In this document: piece by piece, positions 1-6,037 of the stretch | How the letters are laid out: each line of letters begins with the position of its first letter | Position numbering within the stretch: the stretch's first letter is position 1 | Source of the DNA: Chitinophaga pinensis | Lineage (GTDB): Bacteria > Bacteroidota > Bacteroidia > Chitinophagales > Chitinophagaceae | DNA length: 6,767 bases | Direction: 5' to 3' | Assembly: GCA_943324055.2 (NCBI GenBank) | Contig: CALPKD020000071.1 | Coordinates: 1-6,767 of the forward strand | Notes under the pieces: model-generated | The model's input: the letters and a program-made list of their open reading frames with translations, nothing else | What the model was told of the DNA's origin: nothing | Database searches by the model: none | Translations under genes and position numbers: made by a program

Positions 1-1
1 A

Positions 2-334
2 CAACCAACGGGTGTATACGTTCAACTATTTGAATATACTTTTTGTTTGTTTATCATTGAAGAAGGTAAAATCAAGTTACTTAATTATGCACCTATCGAA
101 GGGAGCCACCAAAATAGTTATGTGGTATTAAATAGTTGTATCAATACTGGAATTAACACCAATACGACTCCTTTATTTGTTGCAGGATACAACGAGCAAC
201 AACATGAATTTATAAAAATGGCGACACCTTATTTTGAAAAACTTACTATCGTGAAAGCACCAAACGAAGGCATCGGATCTAATTTAAATTCAGCATATCC
301 GCATCATACTTATTCTACTTATTTTATATTTTAA
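2..334 (+). CDS. DUF3822-like protein, C-terminal part (5' end outside window)
   Basis: The reading frame is open from the left edge (first full codon at position 2) to the TAA at 332-334, giving 110 residues of a longer protein. A TTG at 47 lies inside this open frame and is not needed as a start. The visible part alternates hydrophobic strands with polar turns (YTFCLFIIEEGKIKLLNY near the start, then TPLFVAGYN, and a final YPHHTYSTYFIF). It has no signal peptide or membrane segment. In Bacteroidota a DUF3822 protein commonly sits directly before rsmD, and the strand pattern and the Tyr/His/Phe-rich end fit that family; a structure of one member has, to my knowledge, an actin-like ATPase fold. 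The biochemical role is unknown. Its stop overlaps the rsmD start by one base (TAATG), so the two are probably translationally coupled. The family call rests on context plus weak sequence resemblance and needs a profile search. Confidence 0.6.
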   Translation, partial: QPTGVYVQLFEYTFCLFIIEEGKIKLLNYAPIEGSHQNSYVVLNSCINTGINTNTTPLFVAGYNEQQHEFIKMATPYFEKLTIVKAPNEGIGSNLNSAYPHHTYSTYFIF

Positions 335-867
335 TGAGAATTATTTCAGGCAAACATAGTGGTCGTAAAATACACCCGCCGCATAACATGCCGCATACCA
401 GACCTACTACTGATATTGCAAAAGAGGGTCTTTTTAATATGTTGCAAACAAGGGTTCAAATTGAAGGGGCAACTACCTTAGACTTATTTGGTGGCACAGG
501 TTGTATCAGTTATGAGCTCGGATCAAGAGGTGCAGCGAATTTGACGATCGTTGAAAAGGATCCAATTATGTTGGATTTTATTAAAAAAAACATTGAGGCA
601 TTAAAGATCGAGAATGTAACGATCCTTAAAATGGATGTATTCCAATTTTTAGCATCTTGTACCAACAAGTATGACATCATTTTTGCAGGGCCTCCTTATG
701 CCTTATTAACCATTGATGATTTGCCAAGAATCATCGTTGAACGACAATTAATTTCGGAGGAAGGATACTTTATTTTAGAGCATACGCCTCGAAATAATTA
801 TGAGCAATTCCCTGGGTATAGTTTTCAGCGTAATTATGGCACTACTATTTTTAGCTTTTTTGAATAA
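334..867 (+). CDS. rsmD: 16S rRNA (guanine(966)-N(2))-methyltransferase RsmD
   Basis: Family role: SAM-dependent methylation of N2 of G966 in 16S rRNA during assembly of the small subunit, in the cytoplasm. The 177-residue length is normal. The family N-terminus MRIISGKHSGRKI is present, followed by the RPTTD segment (residues 23-27) leading into EGLFNML. SAM-binding motif I is LDLFGGTG (49-56), the acidic end of strand 2 is VEKD (73-76), and DVFQFL (101-106) precedes the catalytic loop. The oddity is the catalytic motif IV: the usual DPPY/NPPY reads GPPY at residues 119-122 (codon GGG at 688-690). The C-terminus (YFILEH, then a short aromatic end) is typical of Bacteroidota RsmD. The ATG overlaps the stop of the upstream gene by 1 nt, and the folate gene follows after 13 nt. 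The family assignment is firm; full catalytic activity is uncertain because of the motif IV change. Confidence 0.93.
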   Translation: MRIISGKHSGRKIHPPHNMPHTRPTTDIAKEGLFNMLQTRVQIEGATTLDLFGGTGCISYELGSRGAANLTIVEKDPIMLDFIKKNIEALKIENVTILKMDVFQFLASCTNKYDIIFAGPPYALLTIDDLPRIIVERQLISEEGYFILEHTPRNNYEQFPGYSFQRNYGTTIFSFFE

Positions 868-880
868 AGCAAGTTGATAT

Positions 881-1444
881 ATGTTAAAGTCAGCAGCACG
901 TAAATTATTATTGAATCAAAGACAAGCTTTGACGAATACGGATTGTTTGAAAATGGATGATTTACTACTCATTCAATTTCAGCGATTGGATTGGTCAAAT
1001 GTGCAATGCATTGGAAGCTTTTTCCCTTTAGAGGCACATAATGAACCAAACTCATTGTTGTTGATTAAATACTTAAAGGCAATACTACCAGGATTGGTAG
1101 TAGCCTATCCAAGAGTAGATGAAAATACAGCTACTATGCAGTTTTATGTCGAAACGGATCATTTGGAATTGAACCGCTGGGGTATCTACGAACCTTTGCC
1201 TATAGAATTGGTAAGGCAGGAACAAATGGATGCAGTGCTTGTTCCATTGATTGGCTTTGACTTAGTGGGTCACCGCATTGGATTTGGAAAAGGGTTTTAT
1301 GATCGGTACTTTGAAAACTACCCGCTACATAAGTCTAGAATAGGGATTTCTTACTTTGAACCCGTCTCCAAAATTGAAGATACCCATGAATTTGACGTAC
1401 CTTTGACGCATTGCATTACGCCTTCGAATAGCTATGAATTTTAA
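881..1444 (+). CDS. 5-formyltetrahydrofolate cyclo-ligase (MTHFS)
   Basis: Family role: ATP-dependent conversion of 5-formyltetrahydrofolate to 5,10-methenyltetrahydrofolate, returning a stored, inhibitory folate to the one-carbon pool (cytoplasm). The 187-residue length matches the family. Visible signatures in order: a basic N-terminal helix (KSAARKLL) as in the ATP-phosphate-binding start of the family; GSFFPLEAHNEP (45-56), with Glu55 at the folate-contact position; VAYPRVD (74-80); WGIYEP (100-105), matching the family G-I-x-E-P; and the diagnostic C-terminal block VPLIGFD (121-127) followed by HRIGFGKGFYDRY (131-143), the R-x-G-x-G-x-G-[FY]-Y-D-R nucleotide loop. The last strand is EFDVPLTHCIT, the counterpart of the usual D-x-P-L-D-x-[IV]-x-T. 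The start is the first ATG after rsmD with no clear Shine-Dalgarno sequence. The last 11 nt overlap lpxK. The gene is named fau or ygfA in other bacteria; I leave the symbol blank because usage varies. Confidence 0.93.
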   Translation: MLKSAARKLLLNQRQALTNTDCLKMDDLLLIQFQRLDWSNVQCIGSFFPLEAHNEPNSLLLIKYLKAILPGLVVAYPRVDENTATMQFYVETDHLELNRWGIYEPLPIELVRQEQMDAVLVPLIGFDLVGHRIGFGKGFYDRYFENYPLHKSRIGISYFEPVSKIEDTHEFDVPLTHCITPSNSYEF

Positions 1445-2522
1445 CAATGTCTTTTTAAAATCCTTTAGAGTTTTACTTTTACCATTTAGTGTGATTTATG
1501 GTTGGGTAGTGACATGTAGAAACTGGATGTATAACAAGCAATACTTTAAATCTGTTCAATTTAATTTACCCATTATCTCCATTGGCAACCTTTCATTAGG
1601 AGGTACAGGCAAGTCCCCGATGGTGGAGCATCTTTTGTCGATTCTTTCTAATGAATATAAAGTAGCCACATTAAGTAGGGGCTATAAGCGAAAAACGCAG
1701 GGGTATGCATTAGCCACTCATAATACAACTGCACTGGAGATAGGAGATGAACCCATGCAATTTCATATCAAATACCCTCACGTATCAGTGGCGGTAGGAG
1801 AACGACGAATTGAAGCAATTCCTCAATTGATTCAAGACGTACCCGATTTGCAAGCGGTTATTTTAGATGATGCTTTTCAGCATAGGGAGATAAAAGCAGA
1901 GTTTAATATTTTGTTAACCGACTATAACAATTTATACTGCGATGACTTTTTTATTCCTACAGGTGATTTACGAGATGAGCGAAAGTCGGCAAAGAGAGCA
2001 GAGATTATTATTATAACAAAATGTCCAAATGGTTTATCCATTGAAGAGCGAGATGAGATCATAGAAAAACTATATCCTGAACAACATCAAAGTGTGTTTT
2101 TTACTTCTATTGGATATGAAACACCTTATCATATATACAACCCATCCGAGCAATGGGTATTGACAATGAGGGATGAAGTATTATTGGTTTGTGGAATCGC
2201 TAACCCATTACCCTTAAAGCACTATCTACACGAAAACACACATACCTATTATCAATTGAGTTATAATGACCATCATATATTCTCTATTGAAGATTTACAA
2301 GAGATCAAAGAAAAATTTAATCAAATTAATTCCAAAAGCAAATTAATCTTAACGACTGAGAAAGATGCAGTGCGATTGGTAAAATACACAGAGGAGCTAC
2401 ACGACATTCCTTTATATGTTTTACCCATAAAGCCCCAGTTTTTGTTTGATGCCGAATTGGTGTTCAACAAATTGGTGATTGATTATGTAGCAGAATTTCA
2501 TAAAAAAAACAATGGCAACTAA
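1434..2522 (+). CDS. lpxK: Tetraacyldisaccharide 4'-kinase LpxK
   Basis: Family role: phosphorylates the 4' position of tetraacyldisaccharide 1-phosphate with ATP to make lipid IVA, the sixth step of the Raetz pathway, at the cytoplasmic face of the inner membrane. The N-terminus carries the expected hydrophobic membrane-anchoring helix (about residues 9-28, rich in L, F, V, I). Next come the P-loop GNLSLGGTGKSP (51-62), LSRGYKRKTQGY (80-91), GDEP (104-107, the region of the catalytic Asp known from Aquifex LpxK), VAVGERR (119-125) and ILDDAFQHR (143-151, the family DDGFQH with Ala for Gly). PTGDLRDERK (175-184), ITKCP (194-198), the NDHH segment (278-281) and LTTEKDAVRL (306-315) follow. The 362-residue length is normal. 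The ATG at 1434 lies inside the preceding gene; it is preferred because it supplies the conserved hydrophobic N-terminal helix. The enzyme implies a lipid-A-making outer membrane, so the host is Gram-negative. The stop overlaps the rnr start by 11 nt. Confidence 0.96.
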   Translation: MNFNNVFLKSFRVLLLPFSVIYGWVVTCRNWMYNKQYFKSVQFNLPIISIGNLSLGGTGKSPMVEHLLSILSNEYKVATLSRGYKRKTQGYALATHNTTALEIGDEPMQFHIKYPHVSVAVGERRIEAIPQLIQDVPDLQAVILDDAFQHREIKAEFNILLTDYNNLYCDDFFIPTGDLRDERKSAKRAEIIIITKCPNGLSIEERDEIIEKLYPEQHQSVFFTSIGYETPYHIYNPSEQWVLTMRDEVLLVCGIANPLPLKHYLHENTHTYYQLSYNDHHIFSIEDLQEIKEKFNQINSKSKLILTTEKDAVRLVKYTEELHDIPLYVLPIKPQFLFDAELVFNKLVIDYVAEFHKKNNGN

Positions 2523-4500
2523 AAATAAGAATACAAGAAAAAAAACCGTTACCACTAAGCATACGCAAGCAGCGACAACTTATACTGGTAAATTAGACAT
2601 TGCAAAATCCGGAATGGGTTTTGTAATTGTAAAAGATTTGGAGAACGATATATTGGTTTTCCCTAACGACTTTAATACCGCGTTAAAAGGGGATGAAGTA
2701 CGTATTAAGATTACAAAAATTAGACAAGGTTCTGGAAAAAAGGAAGGAAAAGTGTTAGAGGTGATAAAAAGAAAACAGGTTTCATTTGCGGGAACAATGC
2801 AAGTCACCAATAAACATGCATTCTTTATTCCTAACACAGTATTCCCCATGCCCGATATTTACATACCCATAAAGTATCTAAATAATGCAAGAGACAAAGA
2901 TCGCGTTTTGGTGGAATTAATTAGCTGGGAGACGGCAAGTCGTAAACCAGAAGGAAGAGTGCTTGAAATATTTACACCAGAACAAGAAAACGATTTAGCA
3001 ATGAAGTCGATCGTTGCAGAAGCTGGGTTCTCCCTAGCATTCAGCGAAGAGACCCTTTCATTTGCGCGTAGTATTTCGGAGGTTGTTTCAGATGCCGAAA
3101 TTGCTAAGCGAAAAGATTACCGAAAAATACTCACGTTTACCATTGATCCAGTAGACGCAAAAGATTTTGATGATGCCATCTCTTTCCAAAAATTAACAAA
3201 TGGTCATACTGAAATAGGGGTGCACATTGCAGATGTTAGTCATTATGTACAACCTAATACTTCTATAGATACGGAAGCTTATGAAAGAGCTACGTCGGTA
3301 TATTTACCAGACAGAGTCTATCCAATGTTACCTGAGCGTATTTCTAATGAATTATGTTCGTTGAGACCAAAGGAAGACAAACTTACTTTCTCGGCAACAT
3401 TTGAAGTAGATGCTTCTGGTGCAATTGTAAACACGTGGTATGGTAAAACGATTATACATTCTGACAGACGATTTACCTACGAACAAGTACAAGAAATTAT
3501 AGAAACAAAAGTGGGTGACCATGCTGCTGAAGTATTGTGGTTATTAGATTATACTCAAAAATTAAGAAATCATCGTTTTGATTCAGGTGCTATAAATTTT
3601 TCTTCTCAAGAAGTTCGTTTCACATTAGATGAGAAAGGAAAACCAATTGGAATTACCGTAAAGGAAAGTAAAGAATCACATCAATTAATTGAGGAATTGA
3701 TGTTAAAAGCCAACCAATTGATTGCGGAAAAGATGGGACAAGTGATGATAAAAAAAGAACCTATCCCATTCCCATATCGTGTACATGATCAACCAAATGA
3801 AGAAAAATTAGCGCCTTTTGTTGTGTTTGCAAAAAAGCACGGATATGCATTTGATATTAAAACACCCGCGCATATCGCACAAAGTTTTAATGCCCTTATG
3901 CTTGCATCCAAAGGCAAACCGGAACAACATGTGTTAGAGCAGTTGGGTATTCGTACCATGGCTAAAGCAATTTATACCACTCAGAATATTGGTCATTATG
4001 GTTTAGGATTTGAACATTATTGCCATTTTACCTCTCCCATTAGAAGGTATCCGGATGTGATGGTGCATAGAGTGGTTCAATCCGTTTTAACGGGTAATTT
4101 ATTGAATGATGAATCACTCGAAATGAAATGTGTACACTGCAGTGAGCGGGAGAGAGCTGCTATGGAATCAGAGAGAGCGGCTAATAAATACAAACAAGTT
4201 GAATTTATGCGCGATTACTTAGGCCATACTTTTGAAGGTATTATTAGCGGGGTATCTAGTTTTGGATTCTGGGTCGAAACCATTGAACATAAATGTGAAG
4301 GCTTGGTAAGTATAACCACTTTATCTAAAGTGGATGACTTTAGACATGTAGAATCTAATTACGCTTTGGTTGGACAAAGATCAGGCCGTCAATTCAATAT
4401 GGGGGATAAAGTAACTATAAAAGTGGTTGCCGCTAGTTTAGACAAACGTCAACTAGATTATGAGTGGGTACCACCAGTAAAAGAACCAGTCAAAGAATAA
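2512..4500 (+). CDS. rnr: Ribonuclease R (RNase II/R family 3'-5' exoribonuclease)
   Basis: Family role: processive, hydrolytic 3'-to-5' degradation of structured RNA, in mRNA decay and rRNA/tmRNA quality control. Domain order is clear. A short basic tail (1-20) is followed by two cold-shock OB domains (about 23-88, with GMGFVIV and ILVFPNDFNTALKGDEV, and about 89-155). The RNB catalytic domain (about 203-525) has TIDPVDAKDFDDA, whose Asp212, Asp218, Asp220 and Asp221 have the spacing of the metal-binding acidic residues of RNase II/R. It continues with GVHIADVSHYV (236-246), YLPDRVYPMLPERISNELCS (264-283), YRVHDQPN (422-429) and HFTSPIRRYPDVMVHR (505-520). A C-terminal S1 domain (about 571-652) contains GIISGVSSFGFWVE. 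At 662 residues it is shorter than E. coli RNase R (about 813): the N-terminal helix-turn-helix and the long Lys-rich tail are missing. The ATG at 2512 overlaps lpxK by 11 nt. It is the last gene of the + strand string. Confidence 0.97.
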   Translation: MATKNKNTRKKTVTTKHTQAATTYTGKLDIAKSGMGFVIVKDLENDILVFPNDFNTALKGDEVRIKITKIRQGSGKKEGKVLEVIKRKQVSFAGTMQVTNKHAFFIPNTVFPMPDIYIPIKYLNNARDKDRVLVELISWETASRKPEGRVLEIFTPEQENDLAMKSIVAEAGFSLAFSEETLSFARSISEVVSDAEIAKRKDYRKILTFTIDPVDAKDFDDAISFQKLTNGHTEIGVHIADVSHYVQPNTSIDTEAYERATSVYLPDRVYPMLPERISNELCSLRPKEDKLTFSATFEVDASGAIVNTWYGKTIIHSDRRFTYEQVQEIIETKVGDHAAEVLWLLDYTQKLRNHRFDSGAINFSSQEVRFTLDEKGKPIGITVKESKESHQLIEELMLKANQLIAEKMGQVMIKKEPIPFPYRVHDQPNEEKLAPFVVFAKKHGYAFDIKTPAHIAQSFNALMLASKGKPEQHVLEQLGIRTMAKAIYTTQNIGHYGLGFEHYCHFTSPIRRYPDVMVHRVVQSVLTGNLLNDESLEMKCVHCSERERAAMESERAANKYKQVEFMRDYLGHTFEGIISGVSSFGFWVETIEHKCEGLVSITTLSKVDDFRHVESNYALVGQRSGRQFNMGDKVTIKVVAASLDKRQLDYEWVPPVKEPVKE

Positions 4501-4503
4501 GTG

Positions 4504-4519
4504 CGATAACAACTTATCG
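4504..4519 (+). other. Small stem-loop just after the rnr stop
   Basis: CGATAA (4504-4509) and TTATCG (4514-4519) form a perfect 6-bp stem with a 4-base loop (CAAC), starting 4 nt after the rnr stop codon. No T-run follows, so it is not an intrinsic terminator by itself. It might cap the 3' end of the mRNA, or be chance in AT-rich DNA. Confidence 0.3.
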
Positions 4520-4535
4520 GACTGTTCAAAAAGAT

Positions 4536-4574
4536 AAAAAAAGAGAGGAGACCCTTAAAGTTTCCTCTCTTTTT
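4536..4574. terminator. Bidirectional intrinsic terminator between convergent genes
   Basis: A 12-bp perfect inverted repeat pairs 4538-4549 (AAAAAGAGAGGA) with 4563-4574 (TCCTCTCTTTTT). The stem can be lengthened by G-T, A-T and C-G pairs (4550-4552 with 4560-4562), leaving a 7-base loop. On the + strand the GAGAGGA/TCCTCTC core is followed by TTTTT, ending the rnr transcript. On the - strand the same core is followed by seven T (complement of 4536-4542), ending the saccharopine dehydrogenase-like transcript. The right arm encodes the last residues of the minus-strand protein, and that gene's TAA (4555-4557) sits in the loop. The position between two convergent stops fits a shared terminator. 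Confidence 0.85.
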
Positions 4575-5871
4575 CATTAAAAACGATCCCTTCAGCAGCC
4601 AATCCTTTCAAAATGGGGGTGTATATGGATGGATGAATAGGGATATGAAGCCCTTTTAGTTCAATTTCTCCCTTTAAATAGGCGCAAACGCCCAAAGCTA
4701 AGGGAAGGCCAACGGTTGCCGCCATGGCAGTTTCTATATCATTTTTGCCTTTCAAAACCATGCTGCTTTCTACTAAAAATTCTTGGTCATGTAAGCGGTA
4801 GGTAATTTCATGTAACATCACTACCATATCCTTGTCAGTTGGTGATAGTTTCCATTTGTTTTCCAACATCCATTGTAAAATCAATGCATTAGAATTTAAT
4901 GAAGTAGGAATAATCGTATCTGTTTCTAATCCAATAAATAATAATTGTTCTTTTAGCAAATCGTTCTTTAAAAAAAGTGCATATAGATTTTCTACATTAT
5001 TTGTCCTTAAATGATTTAAAAACCAATCTCGAATACTTGTATTTTGTTGGAGAATGATTTCATTTTCATTTGTTAATCCTAACTGAATAATTGCGTTCCA
5101 TCCGCTACAAAAATCGGGATGCCTAAGTGTGGTTCTTACAAAATTTTTCACCCCTTGTAAATGGTAAGTATCAATATAAGAAAGTGAATTTCGATTTGGA
5201 TAGTAGGCAAGTTTTCCAATCGAAGGAATGTTCACAACTGGGGCATTTAAAAACAAATCAGAATAGTTCATTTGTTTTGTCGCACCACCTTCAAGGAATA
5301 GTGCACCAGCCTTACCCGCTAAAATGATATTTCGGGGGTTCCAGCTGATTTTATAATGCCAAGGGTTGGTATCACTCTCCGGAGCAATTAACCCTCCACA
5401 ATGCGATCTAAAGCCCGTTATTTGCCCTCCTTTATTTTTGATTTTATGGATCAATTCCATGGCACTCATATGGTCTATGCCAGGATCTAAGCCCATTTCG
5501 CAAAGGAATAGTAAATTTTTGTCTAAAATTGCTTGTTCAATGGACTTCATATTATCGTCTACATAGGAGGCAGTAAATAGTGGTTTTTCATAGCTGACAC
5601 AATCCTTTGCTACTAAAAAATGTAAGGCAGCAGGAAGCATCGAAACGACTACGGTAGCTTGCTCAATTAATGCCTTTCGTTCTATTTCATTTTCTACATT
5701 AATCCCAATGGCATGGCCGTTTTTAGCGTTATTCCATTTGCTTTCAGCATTGTTTTTATCACCATCTGCTAGTAGGATATACCAGTCATTTTCAGCTGCT
5801 TTTTTTTGTAAATATTGAATCAAAATTGTCGCAGATTTGCCGGCGCCTAAGACTAAAATTTGTACTCCCAT
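4555..5871 (-). CDS. Saccharopine dehydrogenase/reductase-like NAD(P)-dependent oxidoreductase
   Basis: The 438-residue protein resembles LYS9-type saccharopine reductases (glutamate-forming; the C-terminal half of animal AASS). These interconvert saccharopine with glutamate plus 2-aminoadipate 6-semialdehyde in lysine metabolism. The N-terminal Rossmann fold is seen in ILVLGAGKSA (5-14, G-x-G-x-x-A), strand 2 ending in LLADGDK (33-39), and VVVSMLPAALH (74-84). Further family blocks are SYVDDNMKSI (102-111), CEMGLDPGIDHMSAM (124-138), a SHCGGLIAPESDTNPW stretch (156-171) where the substrate domain begins, RHPDFCSGW, and the C-terminal MAATVGLPLALG and HIPIHPSIYTPILKGL. Asp36 at the end of strand 2 is more usual in NAD than NADP binders, which is an inference. 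The ATG at 5869-5871 puts the Rossmann strand at the N-terminus as expected. It is a single-gene unit, convergent to rnr and divergent from gyrA. No partner of a lysine pathway is visible, so the substrate is assigned by family only. Confidence 0.82.
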   Translation of the reverse strand: MGVQILVLGAGKSATILIQYLQKKAAENDWYILLADGDKNNAESKWNNAKNGHAIGINVENEIERKALIEQATVVVSMLPAALHFLVAKDCVSYEKPLFTASYVDDNMKSIEQAILDKNLLFLCEMGLDPGIDHMSAMELIHKIKNKGGQITGFRSHCGGLIAPESDTNPWHYKISWNPRNIILAGKAGALFLEGGATKQMNYSDLFLNAPVVNIPSIGKLAYYPNRNSLSYIDTYHLQGVKNFVRTTLRHPDFCSGWNAIIQLGLTNENEIILQQNTSIRDWFLNHLRTNNVENLYALFLKNDLLKEQLLFIGLETDTIIPTSLNSNALILQWMLENKWKLSPTDKDMVVMLHEITYRLHDQEFLVESSMVLKGKNDIETAMAATVGLPLALGVCAYLKGEIELKGLHIPIHPSIYTPILKGLAAEGIVFNEKERKL

Positions 5872-5920
5872 TTTGTATGTGCTTAACGGTGAAATAATAC
5901 TGCTTTAAAGTTAGTATTTC

Positions 5921-5954
5921 TTACCCACAACTGTGGATAAATGGGTGTGAAAAA
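5921..5954. promoter_or_regulatory. Cluster of three DnaA-box-like sites
   Basis: TGTGGATAA at 5932-5940 is the exact reverse complement of the consensus DnaA box TTATCCACA. TTACCCACA at 5921-5929 on the + strand differs from it by one base, and the two form a head-to-head inverted pair separated by 2 bp. A third 9-mer, TGTGAAAAA at 5946-5954, reads TTTTTCACA on the minus strand and fits the relaxed consensus TTWTNCACA. Three sites in 34 bp of intergenic DNA are more than expected casually, but only one is perfect. They could be a DnaA-controlled promoter element, part of a replication origin, or an operator for another factor using the same near-palindrome. Confidence 0.45.
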
Positions 5955-5955
5955 T

Positions 5956-5981
5956 ACCCTTTTAAAACCTAAAAAAAGGGT
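5956..5981. repeat. Inverted repeat, 8-bp arms
   Basis: ACCCTTTT (5956-5963) and AAAAGGGT (5974-5981) are perfect inverted arms around a 10-base spacer. On the minus strand the hairpin is followed by ATTTTT, so it resembles a weak leftward terminator or attenuator. On the plus strand no T-run follows. A second partner, TAAAAGGTA at 5984-5992, could compete for the left arm. Function unknown. Confidence 0.45.
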
Positions 5982-6001
5982 TGTAAAAGGTATCTTCGTT
6001 A

Positions 6002-6015
6002 ACCATCAAAATGGT
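6002..6015. repeat. Short inverted repeat upstream of gyrA
   Basis: ACCAT (6002-6006) and ATGGT (6011-6015) flank CAAA. The stem is only 5 bp and may be chance; it is listed because two further inverted repeats flank it in the same short leader. Confidence 0.25.
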
Positions 6016-6020
6016 CCTTA

Positions 6021-6037
6021 AAAATAGGTACTATTTT
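6021..6037. repeat. Palindrome AAAATAG-GTA-CTATTTT upstream of gyrA
   Basis: Two perfect 7-base inverted arms (6021-6027 and 6031-6037) are separated by three bases, ending 26 bp before the gyrA ATG. An AT-rich near-palindrome of this size is typical of binding sites for dimeric regulators, and the TATTTTG at its right end also resembles part of a Bacteroidota -7 element. Whether it is an operator, a promoter part or a leader hairpin cannot be told from the sequence. Confidence 0.35.

Noticed and set aside
47..334. TTG at 47 as the start of a complete small gene
   Set aside because: The frame stays open to the left edge with protein-like sequence, so this is the tail of a longer gene cut by the window.
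2580..2849. 89-codon open frame on the minus strand inside rnr
   Set aside because: It is antisense to the conserved cold-shock domains of RNase R and has no recognisable features of its own.
4504..4519. The stem-loop after rnr as a separate intrinsic terminator
   Set aside because: It is only a 6-bp AT-rich stem with no T-run after it; the stronger hairpin 19 nt downstream explains termination.
4832..5566. Three short + strand open frames (60-66 codons) inside the saccharopine-like gene
   Set aside because: They are shadows of the long minus-strand gene, whose conserved motifs run through the same bases.
5991..5998. TATCTTCG as a -7 promoter element for gyrA
   Set aside because: It has one mismatch in the TTTG part and no TTTG at the expected distance upstream, so it is too weak to call.
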